Shown piece by piece: positions 43,471 to 55,044 of a DNA stretch of 64,000 nt. The notes below the pieces were generated by a model. The model searched no databases. It worked only from the letters and a program-made list of their open reading frames with translations, and was not told the DNA's origin. The DNA lies in assembly GCA_032433765.1 (NCBI GenBank), contig JAVIAB010000092.1:61976126-62040125 (forward strand), read 5' to 3'. The translations under genes were made by a program, and so were the position numbers. The stretch is from Megaustenia siamemsis. Taxonomy: Eukaryota > Mollusca > Gastropoda > Stylommatophora > Ariophantidae. The stretch's first letter is position 1. The number at the start of each line of letters is the position of its first letter.

Positions 43471-44261
43471 CGATGATAAAGACTTTTCAGTTTCTTAGTA
43501 GTCGTCTATTTTTTAGTCGAATATTTTTCTTCGTCAATGTGTTCAAATTTTCGTCCCCCCCCCCCCCCCCCCCCCAGCCCTTAATACAGTCCCACCAAAA
43601 AAAAAAAAAATGGTGTTGTACAATGTTTCCCAAGTATGTGTGTATATTCGCCGCTATAAATGCACAATTATCTAATTCTTGCACAACGTTTCTCAAAGTT
43701 AGCATCTTGAATTCTGTCTTTCAGTCATAGAGTGTACCACCAAGACTACTTACAGAGATAAGATGGTATTCCATGGCAGCCAGCCTTTGTTGCGGATATG
43801 GTACTTGATCAGAGAGCCTTATAAAAAAAAGTCTCAATCAGACGTAAATCAGTAACCGTCGTTACCGATTCAAGATCAAACTGTCTGTCTCACGACTATT
43901 GTTCATATTTAGATCATTCCTACTTTCTCAAATTTACATGCTGCGACACTTAATGTTTTGTCTTTGAAGAGACGACGTCCTGCGCTAGCAATATTTCATC
44001 AACAGGTTTTTCAAGTGCGGACAGTTCAGTTATTTGTCAATTGATGGATCAAAGTTTTATTACTAATGTGTTCTGATACTATGTTCTTAATCTACCGAAC
44101 GAGAAGTGAGCGCCAGTAATCAAATACAGGTATGGCTTAAAGATAACAGTACACAATAAATGAAAGCGTCCCACAAATAACTTGAAGCTTATGTGTACTT
44201 GTAGTCATACCAGACAGCGTTGTTATTATCATAGGGTGGAGACTAGCTTCAAGAGAGATAG

Positions 44262-44293
<32 letters not shown>

Positions 44294-45571
44294 GTGAGAA
44301 AGAGAAAAAGAGAGAGAAAGGGAAGAATTGTTTGGCAGAGACAGAATTCCAACGCCTTGGACTCCCCTGCCTCTGAAAACTAGCATCAGCGTTTTTTTCT
44401 TTTTGTAAAAAAAAAAAAAAAGACCAACCAGCTTGCATGATGCTGACAGAAATTCCTGTATGATTATGTATGATGTCCCTTGATGGACTAGAGGTCAATC
44501 GTTAGCCTATTAACACAAATGTCCAGCCGAATTTCGGTCACAGGCGGGGGGGGGGGGGGGGGGGGGGGGGGGGGAGAGAGATTTTCTCTTCGAATTCGTG
44601 GTTCTGTGGCTTCTCCTCCCATCCCCTCCCCCTCTTTCACGATCTCTGGGTAGGTTTCAGCTTTCAAAACTTGTGATCATGCGAATTTGATTCTTTGCCC
44701 AGTTCCATGTTGGAGGGTTAAGATCAACATCATGACATAAGATGACCTCTGGGTAGTGGGGGTCAAATGTCTAGCACAATCCTCAGATAACGGAGGAAAA
44801 AAGAGGAGACTTTATGTTCACTCTGCGCACGTGAAAGAACTATTGACAATTTTTTTTTATGTTAAAACGAATATGCCAAAATAGCTGTTGCCCAGGCAAT
44901 ATTGTTAGGGAATTTAAATTAAAAAAGCAAGAACCTGTACCGGTGATGTGTCAGGCCGACTGATTCAAGTGCCTCTCCGTTATCGTGATTATTTTTTCAA
45001 TGCACCGATGATATCAGTTTCGTTTTTTCAGTATCACTGCCGGATTTAGACATGATAAGGCTCTAAGATAAATGAAACTTTCTCTTAAAAATGACCACAT
45101 GAAGGTCTCACAATACTTAAATTGTATACTGGGAATGGAAGAAAGTGTAGTCCCAAAACAAATTCTAACAATTTTGTCACGCGCATCAAATTGTGAGATC
45201 CTAAGCTATAAGTAAACCCGACCCTGGTCATTATTGATTTATATTCTATATGCTCTTGATGTCTGATGAAGTATGCGTTGGACTATTTCTTTGAGAGCTG
45301 ATACATCACTTGTTAATCTAATTCATCTGCTAAATGAATGCTAGCAATCATTCTGTCTCCGATGCTACGGTGTCAACGTGTTCTGAATGACTTTTATAAG
45401 GGTTAATTGCCGCTATTACATCCTCTTTCAAGGTAGGATAGCTTTCGTTGTTAGTAGCTGGAGAACAGCTCAAGACCGTTAGGTTCCTATTATAATTGTT
45501 TGCGACGTATGTTTTACAGTTTATATATTTGTTCTAATAACAGAAGCAGCAGAAGTGCAGAAGTAATAGTA
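43471..45571. other. Unassigned sequence with homopolymers
   Basis: It contains a 21-nt C run (43,555-43,575), A14 (about 43,597-43,610), a LINE-B tail relic at about 43,740-43,810 (TATTCCATGGCAGCCAGCCT, TTGTTGCGGA) and (GA)n at 44,271-44,320. The remainder shows nothing recognisable. Confidence 0.45.
44546..44574. repeat. 29-nt poly(G) tract
   Basis: An uninterrupted run of G on the plus strand, followed by GAGAGAGA. It can form G-quadruplexes. Confidence 0.9.
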
Positions 45572-45794
45572 AAAAAAAAAAAGTATAGGGAAATATGGTG
45601 TTAGTGACCCTATATTTTACAGACCTTCAGCACATGATTTTTGGGTAATGTGGTCAGTATTACGCCCGTGCTGCTTTACTTTCCCAGACAAAAATCCGGT
45701 ACCCATTTAAGGCTGGGTGAACCCGGAAGCCGTCGGTTGGGATCGACCCTACCCCTTGTCCGTGGTTCACTAACCACTGAGCTATCGCGGCTCC
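45572..45794 (-). mobile_element. SINE-1 with perfect 13-bp TSD
   Basis: Minus-strand copy: tRNA head at the right (GGAGCCGCGATAGCTCAGTG reverse-complemented, 45,720-45,794), body, and a T-rich 3' end at the left. TSD AGAAGTAATAGTA at 45,559-45,571 and 45,795-45,807. The TSD fixes the 5' end of the monomeric SINE at GGAGCC. Confidence 0.93.
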
Positions 45795-45807
45795 AGAAGT
45801 AATAGTA

Positions 45808-45824
45808 GTAAGGAGAAATTAAAA

Positions 45825-45875
<51 letters not shown>

Positions 45876-46489
45876 GGTATGGTTAAAGCTTTACGTAACA
45901 AGTGGATGCCACAAATTAGAACAACGTTTCGCTTTATAGACCTCCAGAAGGAATAAACGTACAACACACACAGACAAATATGTATTTAAAATATAAAATA
46001 ATAAATTATCAATTAATCGAAGTTATTATATTTTTTTTCATTTCTCCTTACAAATAGCTTTACTACAGCTTCACATTTTTATTCACTTATATGCATTCTT
46101 TATTTTAGCCCTGATAGTAGTAACCTTTCTTAAATTACAAATTAACTAGTAGTGCTCCTTATAATGGAGTCTGCTGTTCTGATTGTCGTTTTTTTTAAAT
46201 ACTTCCATTATTTTTTTTTTGCACATCATAACTTTGCATGCAAAAGCTTTTGCAGGTGTTGCTTTATTGGAAGTTGCCATGAAGTTACAATTACACTGTC
46301 TTCTCAACATAATGGTAGGCCACTGAACGGAGTGACATCGATTCTTTTAATTAAGCAGCGTATAATAAGCATCAGCCTTCAACATTTCAAAATATACTGA
46401 GATATTAGTCAATTTAACTAAAAATATTAATTTAGGAAACTGATCTTGCAGAAATTATTATTTAATTTGTCACCAGTATTCTTGGCGCA
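45808..46489. other. (TA)n and unassigned sequence
   Basis: A (TA)n tract at 45,827-45,870; the rest is A/T-rich without a recognised gene or element. Confidence 0.5.
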
Positions 46490-47010
46490 TATTGGACAAA
46501 ATAACATTTCAGAAAATGAAAAATGTCTTGTGCAAGATGTCTATGCCAATAGAAGTGAGAAAGAGAGTTCATCGGTGCTACATACAGACAGTTTTGATCT
46601 ATGGAAACAGATCATTGACAATAGACAAACAAATGAAAAAGACGATTGGAGACAACCGATATGGCATTTCTAAGAGGAATGTTGAGCGTTAACTGGACAA
46701 ATATAAAAGACCAATGAAAAACATTCTCAACGAGACCAATACAGAAAGAAACATCATAAAGCATATCATAAAAAAAAAACAAAAACAGTCGACATTTTTT
46801 CTGGCGCATCGTGAGAAGAGGAAAGTTGGAATACTTGGATACGACTGGCAAATACAGGGAAAGAGAGATTACGGGTGAATAAGAGATGCGATACTGGATA
46901 GCTTGGTGTCATGGCATGGAAAATAATCAACAACAGAATTGATACAATGCACTGTTGATAGAAAAATAGTGGAAGGACATGATTGTGCCTAACAATCGGT
47001 ATGGCAGGTG
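46490..47010 (+). mobile_element. LINE-A 3' fragment, diverged
   Basis: QNNISENEKCLVQDVY and VRKRVHRCYIQTVLIYGN in broken frames, then GAAAGTTGGAATACTTGG and AATCGGTATGGCAGGTGATGATG. More diverged than 41,416-41,898; no TSD could be read. Confidence 0.8.
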
Positions 47011-47019
47011 ATGATGCCT

Positions 47020-47366
47020 GGAGATTATGTGTTTGAAAAGTTACATAAATATTTCATTACATTTCTATTAATTAAATAATTCACGCAGCTTTCAGTTTAT
47101 TACATTAGCTTTTAAAATTACAATAACATAATGGCACATTGGTCCACTTTATTAACTGTAAATAGAATTGTAACGATGCAATATTTTGCCCGGGGTAAAT
47201 TATATCGCAAGTAGAAAATTTTCTAGACACCACACCTACTAAAATGGCGCAGAATGCGCCATCTACATTGAGTCACATGACTAGATTCCTCTCAAACGAT
47301 TGGCCTCCCGTTTAACCAACCTTCTGTATGGTCGCAATCATAACAAGCTCGTCGCTTTCAGCCATC
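47020..47366 (+). promoter_or_regulatory. Putative CRTC upstream region and 5' UTR
   Basis: Inferred only from position before the CRTC start codon. It holds an inverted CCAAT (GATTGG, about 47,298-47,303) and a perfect palindrome ATGGCGCA-GAA-TGCGCCAT at 47,244-47,262. The AAAATGGCG within it resembles a YY1-type site. No TATA box at a useful distance is evident. The transcription start cannot be fixed. Confidence 0.4.
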
Positions 47367-47477
47367 ATGGCGAACCCTCGGAAGTTTAGCGAAAAAATTG
47401 CCTTACACACACAAAAGCAGGCTGAAGAAACAGCAGCTTTTGAGGCAATTTTACAAGAAGTCACTTCTGCTACGAGG
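47367..47477 (+). CDS. CRTC: CRTC first coding exon (CREB-binding region)
   Basis: CRTC proteins are coactivators that bind CREB's bZIP domain and recruit TAF4/CBP. They shuttle between cytoplasm and nucleus under SIK kinase and calcineurin control. This 37-codon exon starts [20 protein letters not shown] and continues [17 protein letters not shown], ending in phase 0 at donor GTAAAT. [24 protein letters not shown] is nearly identical to human CRTC1-3, forming the coiled-coil CREB-binding domain. The upstream in-frame ATG at 47,328 is less likely because animal CRTCs typically begin close to [16 protein letters not shown] gives a reasonable initiation context. Confidence 0.95.
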
Positions 47478-47924
47478 GTAAATAATGTATTTTTCGTAGT
47501 TTTAAACGCTCATATTTAGTCTATAAATCTGATCACAGCAACGTTAAAATTGGATGCAAATAAATAAACAACTACCAACTCTTCTCAGTCCAACGTAGAG
47601 AAGCGACGCCTTATTACCTAACTTATTGCAAACATGATGATTGTTGGGTGTGGTTACTGAAACCCTGCTAGTGTTATTTAATATTAACGATCTTGTACTT
47701 TAAATTCTTGCGCGAAGCAAACACAATACTCTTGAGTCGTGGATTCGAATCACACACTGGCTGTGAAGGGACTCTACTCCTGTTTGACAAGTGTTTGTCA
47801 CTCAACTCACTGCCTCTGTAGTCTGTGTTGTCAACACAACAATTTGAGAAATAACATTATTATATTATAGCATGTTGTAATTGATAATAATGGGGCATTG
47901 AAGAATTAAGTAAATTTGACAATT

Positions 47925-49906
47925 CTTCTTCTACCTTTCAGTTTCAGCTCCCTGTGGAGCATAATGATAGCATAGGTCTTCAACAAACACTTTGTGACTT
48001 TCCTGTTTCCAAGCTGTTTTTTTTTTAAGATCATATTTTCATTTCATGTCTTCCATAATTTGTGCACTGTGTAAATTTCCTTCCAACTAATTAGTAGTTT
48101 GATTTTATAACCTTCTTTCCAGTCTTTAGGTATTTCTTCCCCTTCCCAAATTTTATCTAGTAGATTATGTACAGTTTTGATAGAGATAATTTCTGCTTTG
48201 ATGGCTTCTGAAGGAATTTCATCTGGTCCTGTGGCCGTGGCCTTACTATTTGTTAATAGCTTGATGGCTTTCATTATTCTTCCTTGCTAGGCTTTCCATA
48301 GTTAGCATACACCTCTTCCTCTGCTGGTTGTATGTTCTGGAGGGTTATTTGGGCTGAGTCTGTTTAATAAGTTCTTACAAAGTGATCCTTCCATCTCTTC
48401 ATTTGTTCCCTGCCTTACATATTATCACTTGCCCGTGTGTTACCAGGGCCCCATTATGTGGGATGTAAAGAATAGTGACACTGTGACCTTCCAGGCATGT
48501 CGTATGAGGCGACTAAGGAGGTTGATCGATGGCTTGACAAGCTGTCATTGTAAAAAGCATTGTTATGGAAACAGACCATAGATTTTAGAAGCAGTGATCT
48601 CTGCAATATGTGACATTTTGGCATGCAAGGTGTCTGTTTTTGAGATTGTGGTTCTGCCCTATGTGCCGTCTTCGGCTCGAAAGGATAATAGATAGATTAT
48701 ATATTATTACTAAGCACTAAGCATATTTTCTTCCTTATCCTTATCTTTAATAAAGGCACTGATTTGTTTGTATGCTCCACTTAATTTCTTGTGTTGTTGT
48801 ACATTTCTTTCACATAGATATATTCCTATTTATGCATTATTATTTAATGCATCTCATTTCTTTGTTCACCTCTGTGTAAGTTTTCTGTGTCTTGGCTTTA
48901 CTTTAGTACTTCTTATTTTGCTTGTATTTATGTCTGCTTTATTATTCTTTCTTTCTTTAATTTTCTCCAGGGTCACTGCTGTTTTATTCTGTCAATTCTC
49001 TTTTTCCCAGGGTTTTTTCACATCTCCTTCTTATATCCCTTACCTGTTTCCAATGATCTTCTATATTTATTGTATTTTCTAGTTGTAGCAGGACTTGATA
49101 TTTGTTTGATACTGTAACTGCAAATTTATCTTTAATTCCTTGCTCTTTTTAAGAAACCCTACATTGAAATAGTATCTATCCTTATGTGTTGTAGGATATT
49201 TTTAAGTTTGGCTAGCAGAAGATGGTGATCTGAAGCCTCATATGCCCCCCTCCCCCCTATTGAAAATTATAGAATTCCTCTTTAACTAAATCTTCCTTAT
49301 CATTGGTTGGTGCATGGCATTGGATAATGTGTATTTTTATTTCATTTTTTGTTGTTCTAAATGTTGCACTTATTAGTCATGGCCCTACTGCTTCACATTC
49401 TATCAGTGCTTCCCTTCACTATGTTGTGCTCCAGGTTCCTAGTGTCCTGATGATAAAATCATCTCACTTGTGTTTAGTTTTATCCTTTCTATTCCTAACC
49501 ATCTTGTTTCGCACATTCCTAGAGTATCTGTTTTGTAGTTTGCCATTTCTGCTGCTGTCTGTGCAGCTTTTCTTTGTTCATTTAGAGTATGTACCTTCTG
49601 GATGCTAATTCTGGAGGATTTCCTTGCAGACAAAAGCTGAGTCTGAGACCAAGACTCCTTACGGCTTTCTCTTTATTCCATCATATATCTTTTAGACATA
49701 GAGCATTTATCTTTCCTGAATGGCAGATTTACTTTTTTTTCTTTTCTTTGATTTGTCAATGTTTGTGAAGTTTTTGCATCTAACTTTTTTTTACAGTACA
49801 GGAAGCCCATTCCCAATCCTCCTTAGTTGCCTATTAAGAACATGCCTGGTAGCAATCAGCGCTACAATTCTTTACTCTCCTTTCGAGCTCTGGCAGCGCA
49901 CAGGTG
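47925..49906 (-). mobile_element. LINE-E in CRTC intron 1, with 13-bp TSD, internally decayed
   Basis: Minus strand: the endonuclease start at about 49,600-49,445 (KAAQTAAEMANYKTDTLGMC, then ETRWLGIERIKLNTSEMILS). An RT-proximal piece lies at 48,274-48,060 (MKAIKLLTNSKATATGPDEI, PSEAIKAEI, KDWKEGYKIKLL). The 3' end is at 47,925 (CTTCTTCTACC on the plus strand). TSD AAATTTGACAATT at 47,912-47,924 and 49,907-49,919. At about 2 kb it spans the 5' region to the 3' end but much of the RT is missing, and a shorter element is nested at 48,429-48,700. The 5' leader carries GGCATGTTCTTAATAGGCAA followed by CTAAGGAGG. Confidence 0.85.
48429..48700 (+). mobile_element. Short non-autonomous element nested in LINE-E
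   Basis: 272 bp between near-identical 10-bp repeats ATATTATCAC (48,419-48,428) and ATATTATTAC (48,701-48,710). Its start contains GGCATGTCGTATGAGGCGAC followed by TAAGGAGG, like the LINE-E leader. Its end GCCCTATGTGCCGTCTTCGG, CTCGAAAGG, ATAGATAGATT parallels the LINE-D 3' tail. No tRNA boxes and no coding potential. Probably a deletion derivative carrying only LINE ends. Confidence 0.7.
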
Positions 49907-49919
49907 AAATTTGACAATT

Positions 49920-51079
49920 ATGCCAGATATATACTTGAAATAGTCATACCTGAAGTTTTAATATAAAATCATAATGCATTTATTGCGTATTAATATATAT
50001 TTTATAATTTATAAAGTATTTGTTTGGAAAAGATAGTTGATGAGTAAATAATAATAAATTATTAATTATATAATATAAAATATAGTGACCAAACTGAAAT
50101 CATGTAATGTCTGAAATGGAATAATTTTAATTTAAAAAAAAATTATATTTGCAACCTAATGTAGTATAATCATTTCTCATAGGTTATAGATATTATAATT
50201 TGAATTTGATGAGTGTAATGAATGTAATCAATAATTTCTGAAACCCCTATTTACTAACTTTACTTTTACATGCGTATTAGCTTAAGTAAGTTGCTTTAAA
50301 GAGGTGAAAACTTACAATCTTACAAAAGTATTCTTGGAGCATTTGGAAGCAAGTTTTGACTTTGCCCAAAGTCAGCTATGATTTAAAGCCTGTTAGCTCA
50401 GTGACAGTACAATAGAGCAGACTAATGAAAACATAAAGTGGAACTTTGGCACAACAGTTCTGACATTTGATTAAAGCCATATACAAAAGTGCTAGCATTT
50501 CTAGATATAATATATAGACTGACATTTAGAAGCAGAAAACGTCAAACATTTAGTGAAAATGGAAAAGTATAATTTTGTCTATAACCTTATCTTTGAATGA
50601 CCTGAAAGATTGTTTAATTCACTGAAAGAAATAAAAACAAAGAGCTGTTAGAAAGCAGATTACTTGTCATAAATATAGCAGAAGAGTTTTGAGGAACCCA
50701 ATAAGGGTTTGAACAATTTTCACAAAAGGTAATAACAATTATCTTGACAGTATGATTAATTTGATTATAAAATCATATTAGGAACAAAACATTACATGAT
50801 ACAAATATCAAATTATGACTTTAGTGCGTCAGAGAATAAGTTAACTAAACATCACATCTGTTTCTTATGTATAATTAGCTGTCCATTTGAACCATACCTC
50901 TTGTTGCATAATCTGATCCTTTGCTGTGCAGTTTACCTCACTTCCACTTTCAAAATGGAAAACTATCAATGACCTTGGATATAGCAGAAATAGTTTGAAC
51001 ATGCCTCTTTATCATATTTATCCAGAAGAGTACTTAAACATGAAGTGCAGTGAGAATGTTGAACACTTCAGAGTATTGT
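49920..51079. other. CRTC intron 1, A/T-rich
   Basis: No exon, repeat family or ORF of note. 51,065-51,079 borders the dimeric SINE. Confidence 0.45.
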
Positions 51080-51090
51080 TCTTACTCTAG

Positions 51091-51453
51091 TAAAGTAAAG
51101 TACCCCCCGTCACGCCAAGTGGCGTATAGGGAAATATGGTGTTAGTGACCCTATATTTTACAGACCTTCAGCACATGATTTTTGGGGTAATGTGGTCGGT
51201 ATTACGCCCGTGCTGCTTTTACTTTCCCAGAAAAAATCCGGTACCCATTTAAGGCTGGGTGAACCCGGAGCCGTCGGTTGGGATCGAACCCTACCCCTTG
51301 TCCGTAGTAGTCCAGTTCACTAACCACTGAGCTATCGCGGCTCCTACTAATTTTTAGGGAATTAGTAAAACCCAGGTGTCCTCGCCAGGATTACGAACCC
51401 CGGCTGTTGCCGTGGTAAGCCAACCGCCTATCGATTGCGCTAACCGGACACCC
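51091..51453 (-). mobile_element. Dimeric tRNA-head SINE-1 with perfect 11-bp TSD
   Basis: One insertion of 363 bp bounded by TCTTACTCTAG (51,080-51,090 and 51,454-51,464). Read on the minus strand it starts with a tRNA-like module (51,453-51,371) whose ends GGTGTCC and GGACACC pair perfectly and whose T arm is close to GCCGGGGTTCGAATCCCGGC. A linker of about 25 nt follows. Then comes a complete SINE-1 (51,344-51,091) with its own head GGAGCCG...CGGCTCC, B box GGTTCGATCCC, body and (CTTTA) end. Because the TSD encloses both modules they moved as a unit. Confidence 0.88.
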
Positions 51454-51464
51454 TCTTACTCTAG

Positions 51465-52517
51465 ACTAATTAAAATTAATCCACACAAGTCAAACTAGCA
51501 ACATTATGGGAATATATATCTTACAATATAACTTGGATCATCCTGTTTATACTAACAACTGATGAAATTCAGCATTGCTGTAGGGATTTTTATGTGACCT
51601 TTAAAACTAAAAGTAATTTTGCTAGTAAGTAATTTTTGTTGACTTCCTGTGTTTTGTCATATCTTTCATTAATTACTTAAAACTTATATGAAAATAGATA
51701 TTTATTATTTTGAGCACTTGTTTTAGTCCATAAAAAAATTAGGGTTTTGTTGAGATGCAATACAATTGTAGTGATGTTGCAGCTGTGCATATTCTACTGC
51801 TTTGAAAGAGGCTGATGTAGCAATCAGTATCCAGTGTTAGTTACCTATAGGACAGCAGCAAAATCTCTCTACCGTTCCCAGTCTTTGACCATTCTTCTAC
51901 ATTCATCACAGGGTTTCCAAGTCTGGCTCACATTACATCTCTACTTTCATTGTTATTTGTTACATAATCTTTGAACTGATTCATATTATTGTGCTGCCAG
52001 TCATGAAAATTCTTGTGATAGTTTCTGAAAAATTTATTTGTGTCTGATGTTCCAGGCTTAGAATGTTATCACTGTGTGCATTTTCTTTTCATAACTGAGC
52101 GTGGTATTGATGCTTTAACTTAACTTTACAACTTTCAGTTTGTAATGTTCAATTTTCACTTATTTATTTTATAATTTGTCATTTATCATCACTTTGTCGA
52201 TGTTGTTGTAAAGCCTAGATGTGATAGGAGGGTCTGGTGAAGGGTCATTTATTATCCCTGATAAAGTAAGTCCAGCTAAGAGGTCATACACAATAAATTA
52301 GGGTAAGAAATCAGTCCTTTATCACAAAGATTTGTAATGCTATGTGGTGAAAAGCCAAATAGCTGACCACCCTTCTTTCAATCAGATCAGGCTTATCATA
52401 GAAAATTTTACATTACAAGAGGCAGTAAAGGGCAGAAAGGATTGAAAAGCTTTTATTGATGGCTTATGCTCCAGGAAAAAAAAATCGTGAAAAAAATTTT
52501 TACAGCATTATTCCATT
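51465..52517. other. CRTC intron 1, unassigned
   Basis: A/T-rich; 51,840-52,010 has the higher GC and T/C texture of a minus-strand LINE relic but no readable motif. Confidence 0.35.
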
Positions 52518-52715
52518 TCTGAGATCTGCCTGGGGGACATACAGGACCAGTTAATAAAGGTCTCTTGTCCTGAGCAGTCACCATGAGGTGTTAGGGTCTG
52601 AGTTTTTATTTCACACCCAATAGAAGTTTCAGACCCTACTTGTATTCAAACCCACGTTCTCCTGGTTTGGAGCACGATGAGTTATTGATTCAGCCACCGC
52701 TCTCCTATGCTTCAC
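52518..52715 (-). mobile_element. SINE-4 copy 2
   Basis: TGAGATCTGCCTGGGGGACA, AATAAAGGTCTCTTGTCC, TTTTTATTTCACACCCAATAG and TTCAAACCCACGTTCTCCTGG follow the order of 17,120-17,315. The minus strand holds a box-B-like GGGTTTGAATAC. Confidence 0.6.
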
Positions 52716-54516
52716 TGGAAGGTAAAAAAACGCAACCATGAATTGGGGCAAATAAATTCATTAATTACTTTAAGGTGAATATTAAACCTTAGCTACATAA
52801 TATTAGTACAAGTATTATAAACCAGTCATAATGTAGCATATTTTTTAAGTAGTTGATATATTTAGTAATATACTGATCTTTTGTGAAGGTACATAGTGAT
52901 GCTTTAACTTCAAGTAAACAAACTATTTTTTTTGTCTTTTCATTTCATAAAAAAAAAAATTATGATGGATGTTATGTTGATCTCATCATATGAAGTGACA
53001 TTGACTTGACAATCAATTCCTTCCACAAATATTTGTCTCATTGAGCATTTAGCTTCTTAACCTGGCCTTCATTTTTCCAATCACACTTTCACATTCTACC
53101 AGATCTTTCCTCTCCCCTCCCACAGCTTTTCTTGACCTTAATCCTTCCCATTTTATTAGTTTTTTCTTTCCTCCCCTGTCATCCTGCATTGTGTGTATAA
53201 CCAATAAATCTTGCATGTTTTATTTTTATTTGTGTTATCTTGTTCTCTTTAATAGGATTTCAGTAATATTCACTAACTTTTTTTAGTTGTTGAATTACAT
53301 TGGAACATTCTTTAAAAAATTATCATTCATATTGTGTGTCTGTAATTCATCCTCAAATATTTATTCACCCTCATCTTTCATTAAGTGCTGTCAGATGTCG
53401 TACAGGGCTTGCTGTATACATTGCCATGTTCTGGATGAGCTTCTCAGTATCAATAAGGTAGTCAATGCCTACTATCTTTTTAGTGTCTCTCAAGGTCTGA
53501 CTCTTTTTCTCTTATTCCTGTTATTTCCCATTTGAGGATTTTGTTTTGCTGTTCTCTAGTTATTTCTTCTCATCACTAAGTTAATCTATGCCTGCATTCT
53601 CTTCCTAATTTTAGATGAAACGTTTGGTTGCATTGCCATTTCTCTTAATTCTACATTAATCTTGAATTCGCTCATTAATGTACATAGTATTTTCTTTAGT
53701 CATTTATTTTCCAACGAGAATGAGTTTAGTTTATTCTCAGTTTTTTTTGTTTTTCCACTCTCTTGTGTATTATTAAGGGTAGATAATAGACTAATACATA
53801 CTTATGACTCTCTTTACTTATTGTCTCTCTTTTATTTCAATTTTCTGTCAGATATTCATTCTTTCTTTATGTTTTCTTCAGTTCAGCACTTAATTCTGTT
53901 TTGTTAAAGTTGTATAATTCATCTATGCTCATTTAATTTAGCTTGCTAAGCATTGCAAAATAATTGTGGAGTTAAGGTTAACATTTCTGTTGATGTCCTT
54001 GTTTGGTTTGAGACTAGTTTGCAAAGCATTAGTTTCTTGTGTTAATTGCGTGTCAAATGTTAGTTGCATTATTATAATTTTGTCCCTAATGCATATTTCA
54101 TACTTGCTGCTTAGAATTATTTATGTTTTAACTATTCACAGTTTGTTCATTTATATTTGTTATTGAATAATTTATTGACCTTTTTTTACTTACAACTGTT
54201 TTACATTGTCTAAGTTTTTATTTTTGCATGCATCGTTTAGTTTTGTTACAGTATTTTCACCTTCGTATCCAAGTTAATGTAATAAGTCATTTTCATTTTA
54301 CCACTGCAAATAATAGTTTTACGGTTAGAGGTTTTACTCTGATATTTTATTTGAAGTTCATTATTTTCTTCACAGCTGTTTGTTGCTGTTATTTTAGTAT
54401 CTGTAAATTTTCTCAGTTCTGAAACATGACTTAAATACAATTCTGCTACATTCATAAGAAATGCTGTAACTGAAATTTGTGGAACATTTGTGGTTAAAAT
54501 ATGATTATTTGATACC
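52716..54516. other. CRTC intron 1, T-rich, unassigned
   Basis: Very T-rich on the plus strand; hydrophobic ORFs at 53,287-54,422 reflect this composition. A decayed minus-strand element is possible at 53,380-53,700 but no motif could be read. Confidence 0.35.
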
Positions 54517-54526
54517 ATAAGGGGTT

Positions 54527-54623
54527 CATCATCATCATCATCATGTGCCTTCTCCACAACGAAGGTTGGCTACCATGGATCGCCATTCTACTCTGTTTCT
54601 TGCTTTGAGGTGGTTATATAAGT
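54527..54623 (-). mobile_element. LINE-B 3' fragment, 97 bp, with 10-bp TSD
   Basis: (ATC)n followed by TGTGCCTTCTCCACAACGAA, GGTTGGCTACCATGGATCGCC, the reverse complement of the LINE-B end at 40,750-40,815. TSD ATAAGGGGTT at 54,517-54,526 and 54,624-54,633. Confidence 0.88.
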
Positions 54624-55044
54624 ATAAGGGGTTACATTTGTTAAATTTGGAATATTTCTTCTCTTAAACATTATAGGACTAAAATATCAATAGCATAAAT
54701 ATGAAGTATTCTAGAGTAATCATATTTTTGTTTAGTGTCCCAATTTTGAACTACAGTAAAATATGAATCTCAATAATTTGTGGAATGTAGTTTTCTCAGG
54801 ACATCTTCATAACATAGTTGTAGAAACATTTTTATGATTATAACTAAAATGCTAATTTGAAATAAAAGCATGCAGCCATTCCTTTGCCCATATCTCTTGA
54901 AAATTGTTACAAGAGAGACCTGGTTCATAATTTGTTTCATTTTTATTTAATATTAAATAGTTTTCAGTTTCAGTGTGTACACGTTTTTCCCTCCAAACCA
55001 GTATTGATGTTTTTTCCTTACATTTATCATTCTTTTGTCCTCAG

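Noticed and set aside
51371..51453. Independent tRNA gene
   Set aside because: It lies within the TSD of the dimeric SINE and has an extra base in the T loop; treated as part of the mobile unit.
53287..54422. Series of hydrophobic ORFs
   Set aside because: T-rich intron; each is short, with no shared domain. A decayed minus-strand LINE is possible but unsupported.
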